A stretch of DNA of 64,000 nucleotides from JAHFPN01 sp963765745 (lineage in GTDB: Bacteria > Pseudomonadota > Alphaproteobacteria > Rhizobiales > Xanthobacteraceae): contig CAVXXM010000003.1 of assembly GCA_963765745.1 (NCBI GenBank), positions 124,001-188,000 of the forward strand, read 5' to 3'. Shown here one piece after another: positions 7,316 through 16,439 of the stretch; positions within the stretch are counted from its first letter, which is position 1; each line of letters opens with the position of its first letter. A program made the translations under genes and the position numbers. Below the pieces are notes generated by a model that made no database searches, was not told the DNA's origin, and worked only from the letters and a program-made list of their open reading frames with translations.

Positions 7316-9016
7316 TTAGCTAGATGCTACCTGACTCAGAAAATGGTCGACAGCCTGGCGCAATTCGGCGGTTTGGTTGACAACATTGGCGGAAGCTTTC
7401 TCAACCATCGCCGCCGACATCGTCGTTTTGCTGACTGCCGCTGTTACTCCTCCCATATTTCCTGCAACTTTCCGTGTCTCAGAAGCCGCCTGTTGAACGT
7501 TGCGGGATATCTCGCTTGTCGCCTCGCCTTGTCTTTGAACGGAGTCCGCAATGGTAGATGCAAACAAATTGACCTCTTCCATTGATGCAGCAAGGCTCTT
7601 GATTGCTTCCACAGATTGACCGGTCGAACGCTGAATCGCGACAATCTGTCCTGAGATATCTTCGGTAGCTTTCGCCGTCTGACTTGCGAGCGATTTCACT
7701 TCGGCAGCTACAACAGCAAATCCCTTCCCCAATTCGCCTGCTCGCGCGGCTTCGATCGTGGCATTCAAAGCAAGTAGATTCGTCTGTTCGGCGATGGCAC
7801 GAATCAAATCCACGACCTCTCCGATTTTCTCCGCCGACTGAGAGAGTCCCTCAACCAACTCGTTGGTGGATCGAGCGTTTTCCGTTGCTCGGATTACCAC
7901 ATTCGTCGCCTTGTGGACTTGACGGCTTATCTCCGTGACAGAGGAAGCAAGTTCATCGGAGCTTGCCGCAACCGAAAGGACATATGCAGACGCTTCCTCG
8001 GAAGCTCCAGCGGCATCTGCAGCACGGCCGGAAGTTTCTTCCGCCGACTGCGCAAGAATCTTTGCCGCCGATTGCATCTGGTTCATATTATTGCCGACCG
8101 CAGCCAAGAGTTCCTGAGCATGTTGGCGGAACTCGTTGATCTGGGCATCGATCTTCTGTTGCCGAGTGGCGCGAATGATTTCTTCGGCCTTAGTAGCGGC
8201 TTGCAAACGTGACTTATCCGCAGCGTTATGACGAAATATTTCCAGCGCCGAATACATTCGGCCAGATTCAGTCACGTTATCGCCAGTAGGAATGTCGATA
8301 TCGACGGTCCCATCCGCAATCGCCGAGTTGATGCGTATAACATCGGCAAAGACGCGTTTGATACTGGCGGCAATCAGGTATCCCAATCCTGTCACGGCGG
8401 CGGCACTGGCGCAGATCAACGCGATGAGCATCGCGAAGTTGGATTTACTTCCGGATAACAGGTTATCCCATTCGGCTGTGCGGCCTTCGCTCGCTATCAA
8501 GACCAACAAGTCGATCGCTGCTCTTGCCGTTTCGAGTCCCTCGCGTAACTTGCTTTCATCGATGACATCACCTGCGACGGCGCGCTCAACCAGATCGGCA
8601 CCTGAAACAGCCGTAGCGAATCGATTCTTGAGAGCATCGACCGTATTCGCTTCGGACGCTTCACGCGCCGCGGTGACGAAAGCCTGCGCCGCCGAGCGAA
8701 TTTTATCCGGAGCCAGATTCTCTGCATGTTCGACGATGCGTTCAGCGATCTGCTCGGCCGATTGGGCTGCGCGAATGGACTGCTCAAGCTGGATATAAAC
8801 GGAATTTCTTTTCAGCAGTTCTTGGTGTTCGCGTTCGACCAGGATGTAGCCAATGCCAAATACCGCGTAACCGGCCAGCGATATGCCGACGAGCAACAAG
8901 ATCCATCGGGAAAGAGACATGTGAAATATTGGGCCGCGCAGCCGGCCAGGCGCAGGCTTCGCGGCCATCACGATCTGTTCCGTGTGCGATGTCATCTCGA
9001 CCCTAGATGAATTCAC
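7316..9016 (-). CDS. Transmembrane methyl-accepting chemotaxis protein with HAMP domain
   Basis: The longest frame gives 566 residues: membrane helix 1 at about 36-60, a periplasmic helical region 61-193, helix 2 at 194-219, HAMP at about 220-272, and an MCP signalling domain with its tip EQTNLLALNATIEAARAG near residue 415. It senses a periplasmic ligand and signals to CheA. The first 32 residues are poor, and Met33 (position 8920, MSLSRWILLLVGISLAG) places the first helix at the N-terminus. A CtrA-like box only 11 bp before 9016 also favours an internal start (Met17 or Met33). Confidence 0.88.
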   Translation of the reverse strand: MNSSRVEMTSHTEQIVMAAKPAPGRLRGPIFHMSLSRWILLLVGISLAGYAVFGIGYILVEREHQELLKRNSVYIQLEQSIRAAQSAEQIAERIVEHAENLAPDKIRSAAQAFVTAAREASEANTVDALKNRFATAVSGADLVERAVAGDVIDESKLREGLETARAAIDLLVLIASEGRTAEWDNLLSGSKSNFAMLIALICASAAAVTGLGYLIAASIKRVFADVIRINSAIADGTVDIDIPTGDNVTESGRMYSALEIFRHNAADKSRLQAATKAEEIIRATRQQKIDAQINEFRQHAQELLAAVGNNMNQMQSAAKILAQSAEETSGRAADAAGASEEASAYVLSVAASSDELASSVTEISRQVHKATNVVIRATENARSTNELVEGLSQSAEKIGEVVDLIRAIAEQTNLLALNATIEAARAGELGKGFAVVAAEVKSLASQTAKATEDISGQIVAIQRSTGQSVEAIKSLAASMEEVNLFASTIADSVQRQGEATSEISRNVQQAASETRKVAGNMGGVTAAVSKTTMSAAMVEKASANVVNQTAELRQAVDHFLSQVASS

Positions 9017-9026
9017 GCCGATTGAG

Positions 9027-9041
9027 TTACTTTGTTCTTAA
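9027..9041. promoter_or_regulatory. CtrA-like box upstream of the transmembrane MCP
   Basis: TTAC-N7-TTAA (reverse strand TTAA-GAACAAA-GTAA) matches TTAA-N7-TTAA with one mismatch, 11 bp upstream of the longest-frame start. A promoter here would start transcription near 8990, inside the longest frame, supporting a downstream start codon. Confidence 0.4.
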
Positions 9042-9169
9042 AATGCCACGTAGCCCTTGGGTCTCGCGACTGAATTCCCCGTGATGAGGCTGTGCTGGTT
9101 ACTTAAGGCAACCGCGGTCGAATGCCGGAAAGAATCCGGGCGAATTCCGTGCCTCGAAGTCTCCTTGTA

Positions 9170-9415
9170 TTATTCGGGCCGCTGGTTTGGCCGCTTTATC
9201 TCGCACGCGGCTCCGATAACACCGCCCATCCAGCAGGCTGGGCATCCGCCGACCGGAACCAGCGCCAGCAGCATCAGGGGTACGCCAAGATAGGGATGTC
9301 CGTAGGAAAGGTTAAAGCCTGCGGCAAACATGCCAATGCCGATCGCGCCGCGAACCAGGCGCGCGGTAAGGCTCGGGCTGGTGAGGCGCGCGAGCAGATC
9401 GGTGACAGCGACCAT
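9170..9415 (-). CDS. DUF2892-like small inner-membrane protein
   Basis: From ATG 9415 the product is 81 residues with two hydrophobic stretches (RGAIGIGMFAAGFNLSYG and YLGVPLMLLALVPVGG) and a CPACW motif after the second, the pattern of DUF2892 (YgaP membrane-tail-like) proteins. The longest frame begins at 9574 but the extra 53 residues are basic and unlike the family. Function unknown; DUF2892 segments often accompany rhodanese or thiol chemistry. It stands alone between MCP and AhpD-like genes. Confidence 0.6.
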   Translation of the reverse strand: MVAVTDLLARLTSPSLTARLVRGAIGIGMFAAGFNLSYGHPYLGVPLMLLALVPVGGCPACWMGGVIGAACEIKRPNQRPE

Positions 9416-9614
9416 CGGCAGGCTCCCTTTGTATTCATATACGTACGATCTGACCGAAATGTTACGCGGCACGATGGATATGCCTGCTTCTGCGACCTGC
9501 ATTGCTTGGAAAACGTGACGTTTCAAGCTGCGATCGACCCGGCGCACTCGCTTTGACGCAAGGCGTTGCTTCATTCCCGCCGCTGCGAAGGAACTTTCAT
9601 CTTGGCCTGCAATC

Positions 9615-10220
9615 TCACTCCGCGCCCGCGACGCGATGCTTGCCGGCCGACCAGCCCTTCGAGGCCATGTTCCGTTCGCCGGCCGAAATCCCGATGCCCT
9701 CGAGCGTCGTCGCCATCGAATCGTTCCACCGATTGAGGAATCCGAACAAGGCGATCACGCCGAGAATCTCGACGATTTCGTCGTCGGTCCAATGCTGCTT
9801 GAGCGCGGCGCCGATCTCCGGCGACACGGCGTTTGGAACGCTCGCGGCCGCCAGCGCGAAATCGAAGGCGGCCTTCTCGGCGGCGCTGAACAGCGGGCTG
9901 CGATGATAATCCCAGACCGCGGCCAGGCGCTCGGGCGTGGCGCCGAAGCGCTCGGCGGCGAGTATCGTATGCGCCTCGCAGTAGCGGCAGCCGGCCGCGT
10001 GCGACGCGATGAAGCCGATCAGCCGCTTTTGCTCGGCGGTGACGCGGCCGCCGTTCTCCATCACCGCCTTGTTCAAGTCGGTGAAGGAGCGGGCGATCTT
10101 CGGCCGCCGCTGCATGGTGAGCACGCTGTTGGGAACGGTTCCCAGCGGCCCGCGAAAGAACTGGATGAGATCGACAAGTTCGGAATTATGATCTTCCGGA
10201 AGCGGGTCGACGAGCGGCAT
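9615..10220 (-). CDS. AhpD-like/carboxymuconolactone decarboxylase family protein
   Basis: The 201-residue helical protein has the AhpD redox motif: a CxxC followed by His in AAGCRYCEAHT near residues 75-84, in the context FIASHAAGCRYCEAHTILAAERFG. AhpD-like proteins reduce peroxiredoxin partners, or act as uncharacterised peroxidase-related enzymes. Start ATG 10220 is close to a divergent gene; the 156 bp between them probably holds both promoters. No partner peroxiredoxin is in the window. Confidence 0.82.
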   Translation of the reverse strand: MPLVDPLPEDHNSELVDLIQFFRGPLGTVPNSVLTMQRRPKIARSFTDLNKAVMENGGRVTAEQKRLIGFIASHAAGCRYCEAHTILAAERFGATPERLAAVWDYHRSPLFSAAEKAAFDFALAAASVPNAVSPEIGAALKQHWTDDEIVEILGVIALFGFLNRWNDSMATTLEGIGISAGERNMASKGWSAGKHRVAGAE

Positions 10221-10376
10221 GGCAAAATCCTGTTTCGTACCGATTTTTCGCGGATTGACTGAGGACGGTTGAGCCTAGCCAGCAAACCCTCTATCGGCAA
10301 TCCGATCCTCTGGGAGAGGGTTGCTGGACCGGAGACCACAACGTTGTTCAATTCGTATCATCGGGGTGGCTTGAGC

Positions 10377-11354
10377 ATGCGATCGGCGTGGCTCGTTGCG
10401 TTCCTCGTTTTCTGCGCCATCGCGCCGGTCGTTTCTGCGGCGGCGGCAGACTGGCGCGCCGAAGTCGTGCCGGCGCCGGGCCGCGTGACCGCGGTCGAAA
10501 CCATAGGCAAGGATGTCCGCGTCGCGATCGGCCGGCGCTGGTACCGGTTCGCCGCGGACGTAGCGCGTCTGGAGCCCGCGCCGCCGTTCGACCGTCCCGC
10601 CATTCCAGCCGGTGGGCTTCCGGATGGACGCGTCGCCATCGGCAGCGGCACGATCGCCCGTGCCTGGCTCGCCGAACCGACCGGCCGCTATCGCCATGGC
10701 GTGCTGGGCGATGCGATCGAAGCCGGCAGCTTGATGATCGAGCGCCGCGACGGTCGGCGCGGCGTTCTGCGTCTCGGCGCCGACGCGGTATTCGAGGATC
10801 TCGAGCCGCGTATCGCGAAGCTCGACGGCGTCGAGCGGATCATCGTCGTCAAGTCGTATCTCGATCGCGGCTCCGCGCTGGCGATCATCGATGCCGGCTC
10901 GGCCGCGATTATCGCGCAGACACCGCCGATCGGCCGTCCCAACGCCTGGCTCAATCCCGCCGGCATCGCCGATTTCAACGGCGATGGTGCAACCGACATT
11001 GCGCTTGTCAGGCAGCCCCATGTCGTCGGCCGGCTGGAGCTGTGGTCATGGCGAGACGGTAAGCTGCACAAGGCCGCCGAGATCGCGGATGTGTCCAATC
11101 ATGTCATCGGATCGCGCGTGCTGGGCATGAGTTTAGTCGCGGACTTCGACGGCGATGGCCGGCCCGATCTCGCGGTGCCAAGTCTCGACCGGCGCGCGCT
11201 GCGGCTCATCGCGTTCACGCCGCAGCCGCACGATATCGCTCGCGTGCGGCTTCCGGCGCGGGTGACGACCAATATTGGCGCGATCCTGTTTCGCAATCGC
11301 CTCGCTTTGGTGGCCGGGCTGGAGAACGGCCAGCTGATCCTGGTGCGCGACTAG
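10377..11354 (+). CDS. Exported FG-GAP/VCBS repeat protein
   Basis: Starting at ATG 10377 the 325-residue product has a signal peptide (AWLVAFLVFCAIAPVVSAAAA) and a beta-rich body. Two FG-GAP calcium-binding loops are visible: IADFNGDGATDIALV and VADFDGDGRPDLAVP, each with the DxxxDxDxxxD-type spacing. Such proteins form beta-propeller blades on the outside of the cytoplasmic membrane; role unknown. A long in-frame extension to 10269 exists but lacks a signal peptide at its front. A strong terminator follows. Confidence 0.75.
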   Translation: MRSAWLVAFLVFCAIAPVVSAAAADWRAEVVPAPGRVTAVETIGKDVRVAIGRRWYRFAADVARLEPAPPFDRPAIPAGGLPDGRVAIGSGTIARAWLAEPTGRYRHGVLGDAIEAGSLMIERRDGRRGVLRLGADAVFEDLEPRIAKLDGVERIIVVKSYLDRGSALAIIDAGSAAIIAQTPPIGRPNAWLNPAGIADFNGDGATDIALVRQPHVVGRLELWSWRDGKLHKAAEIADVSNHVIGSRVLGMSLVADFDGDGRPDLAVPSLDRRALRLIAFTPQPHDIARVRLPARVTTNIGAILFRNRLALVAGLENGQLILVRD

Positions 11355-11394
11355 CCGTATTCGACCAGTTCATATTCTCGCCAAATGAAAAGCA

Positions 11395-11421
11395 AAAGCC
11401 CCGGGGGATGCCCGGGGCTTT
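11395..11421. terminator. Bidirectional terminator
   Basis: AAAGCCCCGGG / CCCGGGGCTTT forms a perfect 11-bp stem with a 5-base loop, between the convergent FG-GAP gene (+) and the outer-membrane protein gene (-). Confidence 0.85.
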
Positions 11422-11454
11422 GCGTTCTGCGCTCGGTTCAAGAAGCGGATGCGC

Positions 11455-12268
11455 TCAGAGCTTCCAGTTAAGCCCGACGCGAAAGGTGTGGAAAGCGGCG
11501 TCGATCGCCTTGAGGGTGGCGGTCTCGCCGGTGGACCGGGCCGGGAAGAATTCTCGTCACCGGCCCGGTGGCGCTTATCGAACCGAGGTTGATGTATTGA
11601 TACTCGCCCTTCATCGTAAGATTCGGTGCGAATGCATATTCAATACCGCCGCCGGCGACGTAGCCGATTTTTGCCTCGCTTGCGCTCAACGAGCTTTGAA
11701 ATAGAGCGCTGCCTCCAGTCTCGATGGCGAACATGTTGTAGCCGAGACGCCCATAGGCCAAACCGCCCGTAGCGTAGAGCAGCCAGCCGTCAGCGGTCAC
11801 GCCAAAGCGGCCGCGCACCGTGCCGAACCAATCGATATTGAAATTCGCGTTGCCGCTGATGGGGACGGTGCCGCTCGGGTTGGTGAATGTTCCCGCTACG
11901 CTGCCAGTGAAGCTCGAGAATTGAAGATCGGCTTCGATGCCCACCAGCACGCTGGGTCCGTATTGCCAATTATAGCCAAGCTGCCCGCCGGCAAACAGCC
12001 CGCGGCCGAGGATGTCGCCAATGGTGCCTCTGGAAGCGGTTGTCGTTTCGCCAAAATTATTTGGCAGTGTGACGTTATCGGTGAGAAGTTCGACAGGCTT
12101 GCTGATCTGCCAAGCATACCCGCCGTTTGCGCCGAGGTAGAAACCGTTCCAACTGAACGGCGCGGACGCCGCCGGCGGGCCCCAGTAGCCCGGCGCGTCC
12201 GCGGCGAGCGCCGGCTGCGCAATAGTCAACGCAACGAGGGCTGCCCCCGCCAATAGACTCCGCTTCAT
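11455..12268 (-). CDS. Outer-membrane beta-barrel protein, Omp25/31 (Hbp)-like
   Basis: The signal peptide (LLAGAALVALTIAQPALAAD) is followed by the rhizobial Omp25/Omp31 opening FSWNGFYLGANGGYAW and alternating strands (WFGTVRGRFGVTADGWLLYATGGLAYG). The frame breaks near 11545 after SATGPVT; deleting one base restores EFFPARSTGETATLKAIDAA and the barrel-closing end HTFRVGLNWKL with a stop at 11455, total about 270 residues. It is likely a small porin-like surface protein. Monocistronic, ended by the shared terminator. Confidence 0.85.
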
Positions 12269-12381
12269 GGTTTTCCCCCACTGATTTGGAAGAGTAGAAG
12301 TGCGCCCACACTGTTAAGACTTCGCTAAGGCCTCTGGACGCTGGGGGAGCATTGAAAGCGTGCCCGGCGCGGCGGCCTTGC

Positions 12382-12478
12382 GAGCGCGTTTCAATCGTCG
12401 CTGGGCGATCGAGGAGAAGCTCGGCAAGTGCGAGTTCGAGGCGAGGAGCTAGGCGATTTTCGTCAGCGCTTCGTGATG
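12382..12478 (+). repeat. Methyltransferase-tail repeat, copy 4
   Basis: The sequence still translates as AIEEKLGKCEFEARS-stop-AIFVSAS-stop, against ALEAKFGKGEFEARSQAIFISAFC in copy 1: a CAG codon has become TAG and the final hairpin has decayed. It ends 8 bp before the stop of the TctC gene. Confidence 0.75.
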
Positions 12479-12486
12479 CGCGCCCG

Positions 12487-13470
12487 CTAGTTCGTGGCGA
12501 TTCCGGCGTCCTTCAGGACCTTGGCGTAGCGCTCCGTGTCGCTCTTGATGATCGCGTCGAACTGCGCGGGCGTGGTCGGCGCGGGGATGGAGCCGAACGC
12601 GGTCAGCTTCGCGCGCACGTCGGGCATTTCCAGCACCTTGGCGACGTCCTGGCTCACCTTGAGCAGGATCTCGCGCGGCGTGCCGGCTGGCGCCATCAAG
12701 CCGAACCAGGACTCGTACTTGTAGCCCGGCAATTCTTCGGCGACGGTCGGAACATCGGGCAGCTGCGGCGCGCGCTTGTCGGAATTGATGGCGATCGCCC
12801 GCACCTTGCCGGCGCTGCTCAGTTCCTTGGCGTTGGGGATGGGGGCGAAATTGAGCTGGGCGTCGGCGCGGATGACCGCGGTGATCATGTCGGGCACGCC
12901 CTTGTAGGGGACGTGCAGCATATTGAGGCCGGCCAGCTGCCGGAAGATCTCGGTGGACAGAAACGAGGTGCTGGCGACGCCGGCCGAGGAGAAGTTGAAC
13001 TTGCCCGGCGAAGCTTTCGCGAGCGCGATGAATTCCTTCAGGGTCTTGGCCGGAAAATCGACCGGCACGATCGCGACCAGCGGCACCGAGGCGATCACGG
13101 TCACGCCGGCGAAATCCTTCACCGGATCGAACAGCACGTCCTTGTTGATGGCGCGCGCGATGGTGTGGCCGTTGGACGTCAGCATCAGCGTGTAGCCGTC
13201 GGGCGCGGCCTTGGCCACGGAGGTCGTGCCGGGAAGGCCGGGCTTGTTTTCCACGACGATCGTCTGCTTCCACATGGCGCCGAGCTTGTCGCCGAGCACG
13301 CGGGCCAGGCTGTCGGTGATGCTGCCGGCGCCGAACGGGACCACGATGGTCACGTTTCGGCTCGGATAGGCCTGCGCCGCCGCCTCGGGCGAGGCCTGCA
13401 ATAACGTGCCGAAGCCGGCGAGCGCGACGGCGCCCAGTTCGCGAGCCCAGTATTTCCGAAACTGCTTCAT
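12487..13470 (-). CDS. Bug/TctC-family tripartite transporter binding protein
   Basis: The 327-residue product starts at ATG 13470 behind GGAGGAT, with a signal peptide ending near PEAAAQA and the Bug-family opening YPSRNVTIVVPFGAGSITD. Further family hallmarks are PDGYTLMLTSNGH, FAGVTVIA and the MLHVPYKG...AVIRADAQLNFAP region. Bug proteins capture carboxylates or related compounds in the periplasm for TctAB permeases, but no tctA/tctB lies nearby, so it is an orphan like most Bug proteins. The aminotransferase gene upstream points the same way and may be co-transcribed. Confidence 0.9.
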   Translation of the reverse strand: MKQFRKYWARELGAVALAGFGTLLQASPEAAAQAYPSRNVTIVVPFGAGSITDSLARVLGDKLGAMWKQTIVVENKPGLPGTTSVAKAAPDGYTLMLTSNGHTIARAINKDVLFDPVKDFAGVTVIASVPLVAIVPVDFPAKTLKEFIALAKASPGKFNFSSAGVASTSFLSTEIFRQLAGLNMLHVPYKGVPDMITAVIRADAQLNFAPIPNAKELSSAGKVRAIAINSDKRAPQLPDVPTVAEELPGYKYESWFGLMAPAGTPREILLKVSQDVAKVLEMPDVRAKLTAFGSIPAPTTPAQFDAIIKSDTERYAKVLKDAGIATN

Positions 13471-13529
13471 GGCATCCTCCCCGATCGTTTCTCTCAAAAC
13501 GGCGAACATGGCCTCACGGCGCGCGGTGT

Positions 13530-14902
13530 TCACCGATATTTCGGGAATGGTCGCCCAGATCGCCCGCTTTCGCAACCGGCTCTGCGCGCCGCCCAAGAAG
13601 AGCGGCCAGCGCGCGGCGCAATCACGCTCCCGGCGCGGCGCTCCACGTTCGCGATCCGCTCGGGCACGCCGAATTCCTTGCGGCACACGTCGGCGAGCAG
13701 GGCGATGCCCTGGCGGATCTCGTCCTTGGAGGGACTGGCGAAGCAAAGCCGCATGCGGCTCTTGCTGTGCGCGCGGTCGGTCGACCATTCCGGCCCCGGG
13801 TTGATCGCGACACCGGCCGCCAGCGCCTTCGGGAAGAGCTTCAGCGTATCGACCTGATCCGGCAGCTTCACCCACAGAAAAATGCCGCCCTTCGGATCGT
13901 CGAATTCCGCCGCCGTGCCGAATTGCTCGTTGAGCGCTTCCATCAGGGTTTCCAGCTTGCCGCGCAGGCCGCGCGTCAGTTCCGGGACATGCGCGGCGAA
14001 ATGCGGCGCGCAATACTCGGCCAGCACCATCTGCTCGAGCGCGCCGGAGCCCGCGTCGATTTTCTGCGCGAGAAAGCGCGAGAGCATTTCCCAGCCGGCG
14101 ACGATGTAGCCGACGCGCAAGGCCGGCGCGATCGATTTGGAAAACGAGCCGATGTGGATGACGCCGCCGGTCTTGCTCATGGCGTAGAGCGCCGGCGGCC
14201 GGCGGCCGATCCCAGATCAGGTCGGCGTAGCAGTCGTCCTCGAAAATCGGCACGCCGTATTCTTCCGACAGCTTCAGGAGTTCGACGCGCCGCCGCTCGC
14301 CCATGATGGTGCCGGTCGGATTCTGCACGGTCGGGATCGTGTAGATGTATTTCGGCGCGGATGCCGCGCCGCTTGAGATCGGCGAGCGCGGCGGCCAGCG
14401 CATCCATGCGCATGCCCTCGCCGTCGAGCGGAATGCCGGCGGCGTTGACGCCGAGCCGGGAATATCTCGTCAGCATGCCCTGATAGGTTTCCTGCTCGAC
14501 GATGACGGTGTCGCCGCGCGCGAGCAGCGCGCCGTTGACGAGATCGAAGGCCTGCAACGAGCCCGAGACGATCAGGATGTCGTCGAACGTGCAGGAAATG
14601 CCCGCGTCGCGCTTGAGCTTTTCAGCGAGAAACTCGCGCAGCGGCCGGTAGCCCTGCGGCCCGCTGGCGAGGCCGTAGCTCGCGAGCGTCCGGCCTTCGC
14701 GCTTGAGCACCGCGTTGGCCGCCGCGATGAGGCCATCGAGCGGAAGCTGGTCGGCGTCGTTGTTGCCGCCGGTGAAATTATACTTGGGCGCGCCCGTCCA
14801 CTTGACCGCGGGCGGCGGCGACCCCGCCGGGAGCAGGGGCGCGAAATCGAACTTTTCGGACGGCATGGGCGGGGCGGCCTTTCTTTCACCTAGGGATACC
14901 AT
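13530..14902 (-). CDS. PLP-dependent class I/II aminotransferase (frame interrupted twice)
   Basis: Fold-type I aminotransferase resembling the catalytic part of MocR/2-aminoadipate aminotransferases, without a GntR head. Visible parts in order: SYGLASGPQGYRPLREFLAEKL, IPTVQNPTGTIM, FEDDCYADLIW and the PLP lysine motif IGSFSKSIAPALRVGY. The text moves between three frames, with switches near 14375 and 14195, each explained by one extra base. After correction it is about 456 residues, slightly long, so the last 30 may not be native. It transfers amino groups from an unidentified amino acid; coupling to the TctC gene suggests uptake and use of one nutrient. Confidence 0.82.
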
Positions 14903-14998
14903 GCGCCGGTTTCCTGCGTCGGCCCCTTGGCGGAAACGGTGTGTCCCGTTGCAAGAACCTGCGGTATCCTGCCAATCGGGAAACGCGGGGAAACCGCC

Positions 14999-15316
14999 AT
15001 GGCGATTGTTGAAAGCACCTCGAAGCGGCTGGTGTTGAAGTCGGGCTCGACGACGCTGACGCTCGACAAGGACACCGGCAAAATTACGCTGGAGCGCAAA
15101 GTCCTGTTGTGGCGGGCAAAGCCCACGGAGGCGGCGCTAGCCGATGTCACCGAGTTCACGGTCGATGCGGCCGTGGATCGCGCCTCGGGTGTCGAAGTTT
15201 GCAATACGATGGTGGTCTTTCGGGGTGACCAGGGCTGGGCGCTTCCGGCGGCGGACAAGAAAGAGGCGCAAGCGAACGCGGCCAAGATGCGCGAATTTCT
15301 TGGGCTCCGGGCGTAA
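14999..15316 (+). CDS. Conserved hypothetical small cytosolic protein
   Basis: A 105-residue protein starts at ATG 14999. It is rich in predicted beta strands (RLVLKSGSTTLTLDKDTGKITLERKV) and ends with a charged helix (DKKEAQANAAKMREFLGL). No signal peptide, membrane segment or recognised motif. It diverges from the aminotransferase gene with a 96-bp gap. I do not recognise the family; codon use and a PH-like strand order make it likely to be real. Confidence 0.6.
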   Translation: MAIVESTSKRLVLKSGSTTLTLDKDTGKITLERKVLLWRAKPTEAALADVTEFTVDAAVDRASGVEVCNTMVVFRGDQGWALPAADKKEAQANAAKMREFLGLRA

Positions 15317-15334
15317 CGCCGCTTTACGTTCTGG

Positions 15335-15445
15335 ATCGAAACGCGATTCAGGTCGGGAAGGGAGAGTTCGAGGCAAGGGGTCAGGCGATTTTCGTCAGTG
15401 CATTTTGCCGATAGCTTGGAAAAAGTCAGCTTAGTGCCAAAACCG
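15335..15445 (+). repeat. Methyltransferase-tail repeat, copy 5
   Basis: Still translatable as KGEFEARGQAIFVSAFCR-stop in the frame matching copy 1. Homology extends past the stop (AGCTTGGAAAAAGTCAGCTTAGTGCC against AGCGCTTGGAAATAGTCGGCTTTGTGC at 936-963), so more than the coding tail was duplicated. It lies between a hypothetical gene and a second methyltransferase gene whose own C-terminus is unrelated. Confidence 0.75.
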
Positions 15446-15575
15446 GACCTCACTCCCAATGCCCGCAGCGTTGCGGCCAATTTTCCTTTGGCTATGCCTA
15501 GCCCAGCACTATGCTGCGTTCGAACGAATTTTTACGCACCTGACCAATCTCGCTCGGGACTACGGAGGCTCAAAA

Positions 15576-16361
15576 ATGGCTGAACAGAAAATCCGCTTCG
15601 AGGATGGGGCGGCCTACGAGCGAATGATGGGAAAGTGGAGCCAGCTTGCAGGCAATATCTTCCTCGAGTGGCTGGCACCTTCTGCTGGCTTGAGATGGAT
15701 CGACGTCGGCTGTGGCAACGGGGCGTTCACCAACATGATCGTTGAGCAGTGCGCGCCAGCTAAGATCAATGGAATCGATCCCTCTGAAGGACAGCTTGCG
15801 TTTGCGCGCACACGACTGTCGGAGCGCGTGGTCGAGTTCGGGCACGGCGATGCAATGGCACTGCCCTTTCCGGACAAGACGTTCGATGTTGCCACTATGG
15901 CTTTGGTGATTTTCTTTGTTCCGGAACCGGCCAAGGGCGTTGCCGAAATGGTGCGTGTGGTTCGCGCGGGCGGCATGGTCGCTGCCTATGCGTGGGATAT
16001 TTTGCGCGGCGGATTTCCTTTGGAACCGATCTGGGATGAGATGCGTGCGCTCGACGTTTCTCCCAGACAGCCACCGAGCGCCAGCGCGTCTCGGATGGAA
16101 GCGATGCGGGAGCTGTGGACGGGGGTTGGTCTCGATGCGGTCGAGACGAAAGAAATTACAATACAGAGGACATTCGCCGACTTTGATGATTTCTGGACTA
16201 TCTGCTTGGGGTCGAGTGTAGGCCCCCAGGTCGCCGCGATGCCTTCTCGTGATGTCGAAGTGCTCAAGGCGCGGGTGCGCGCGCGTCTGCCAGCAGATAT
16301 TGCGGGCCGCATCACTTATGGTGCACGCGCCAACGCGGTGAAGGGCTGTGTGCCAAGTTAG
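15576..16361 (+). CDS. Class I SAM-dependent methyltransferase
   Basis: The 261-residue protein starts at ATG 15576 after a CGGAGG ribosome binding site; an in-frame extension to 15459 is unsupported. SAM-binding motif I is LRWIDVGCGNGAFTNMI, followed by INGIDPSEGQLAFAR, HGDAMALPFPDKTFDVATMA and the post-motif VRAGGMVAAYAWD. This is the UbiE/Methyltransf_11 type, acting on an unknown small molecule. It is more intact than the methyltransferase at the window start and not a close copy of it. Confidence 0.87.
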   Translation: MAEQKIRFEDGAAYERMMGKWSQLAGNIFLEWLAPSAGLRWIDVGCGNGAFTNMIVEQCAPAKINGIDPSEGQLAFARTRLSERVVEFGHGDAMALPFPDKTFDVATMALVIFFVPEPAKGVAEMVRVVRAGGMVAAYAWDILRGGFPLEPIWDEMRALDVSPRQPPSASASRMEAMRELWTGVGLDAVETKEITIQRTFADFDDFWTICLGSSVGPQVAAMPSRDVEVLKARVRARLPADIAGRITYGARANAVKGCVPS

Positions 16362-16439
16362 ACGCGCAGGCTGATGTCGCCTTCGGGTCATTAGCAGACC
16401 TCCCCAGGCCAACCGAAGACCCATGAGTTCTACTTGACT

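Noticed and set aside
12352..13404. Forward open frame of 350 codons over the TctC gene
   Set aside because: Antisense of an unmistakable TctC protein; composition typical of shadow frames.
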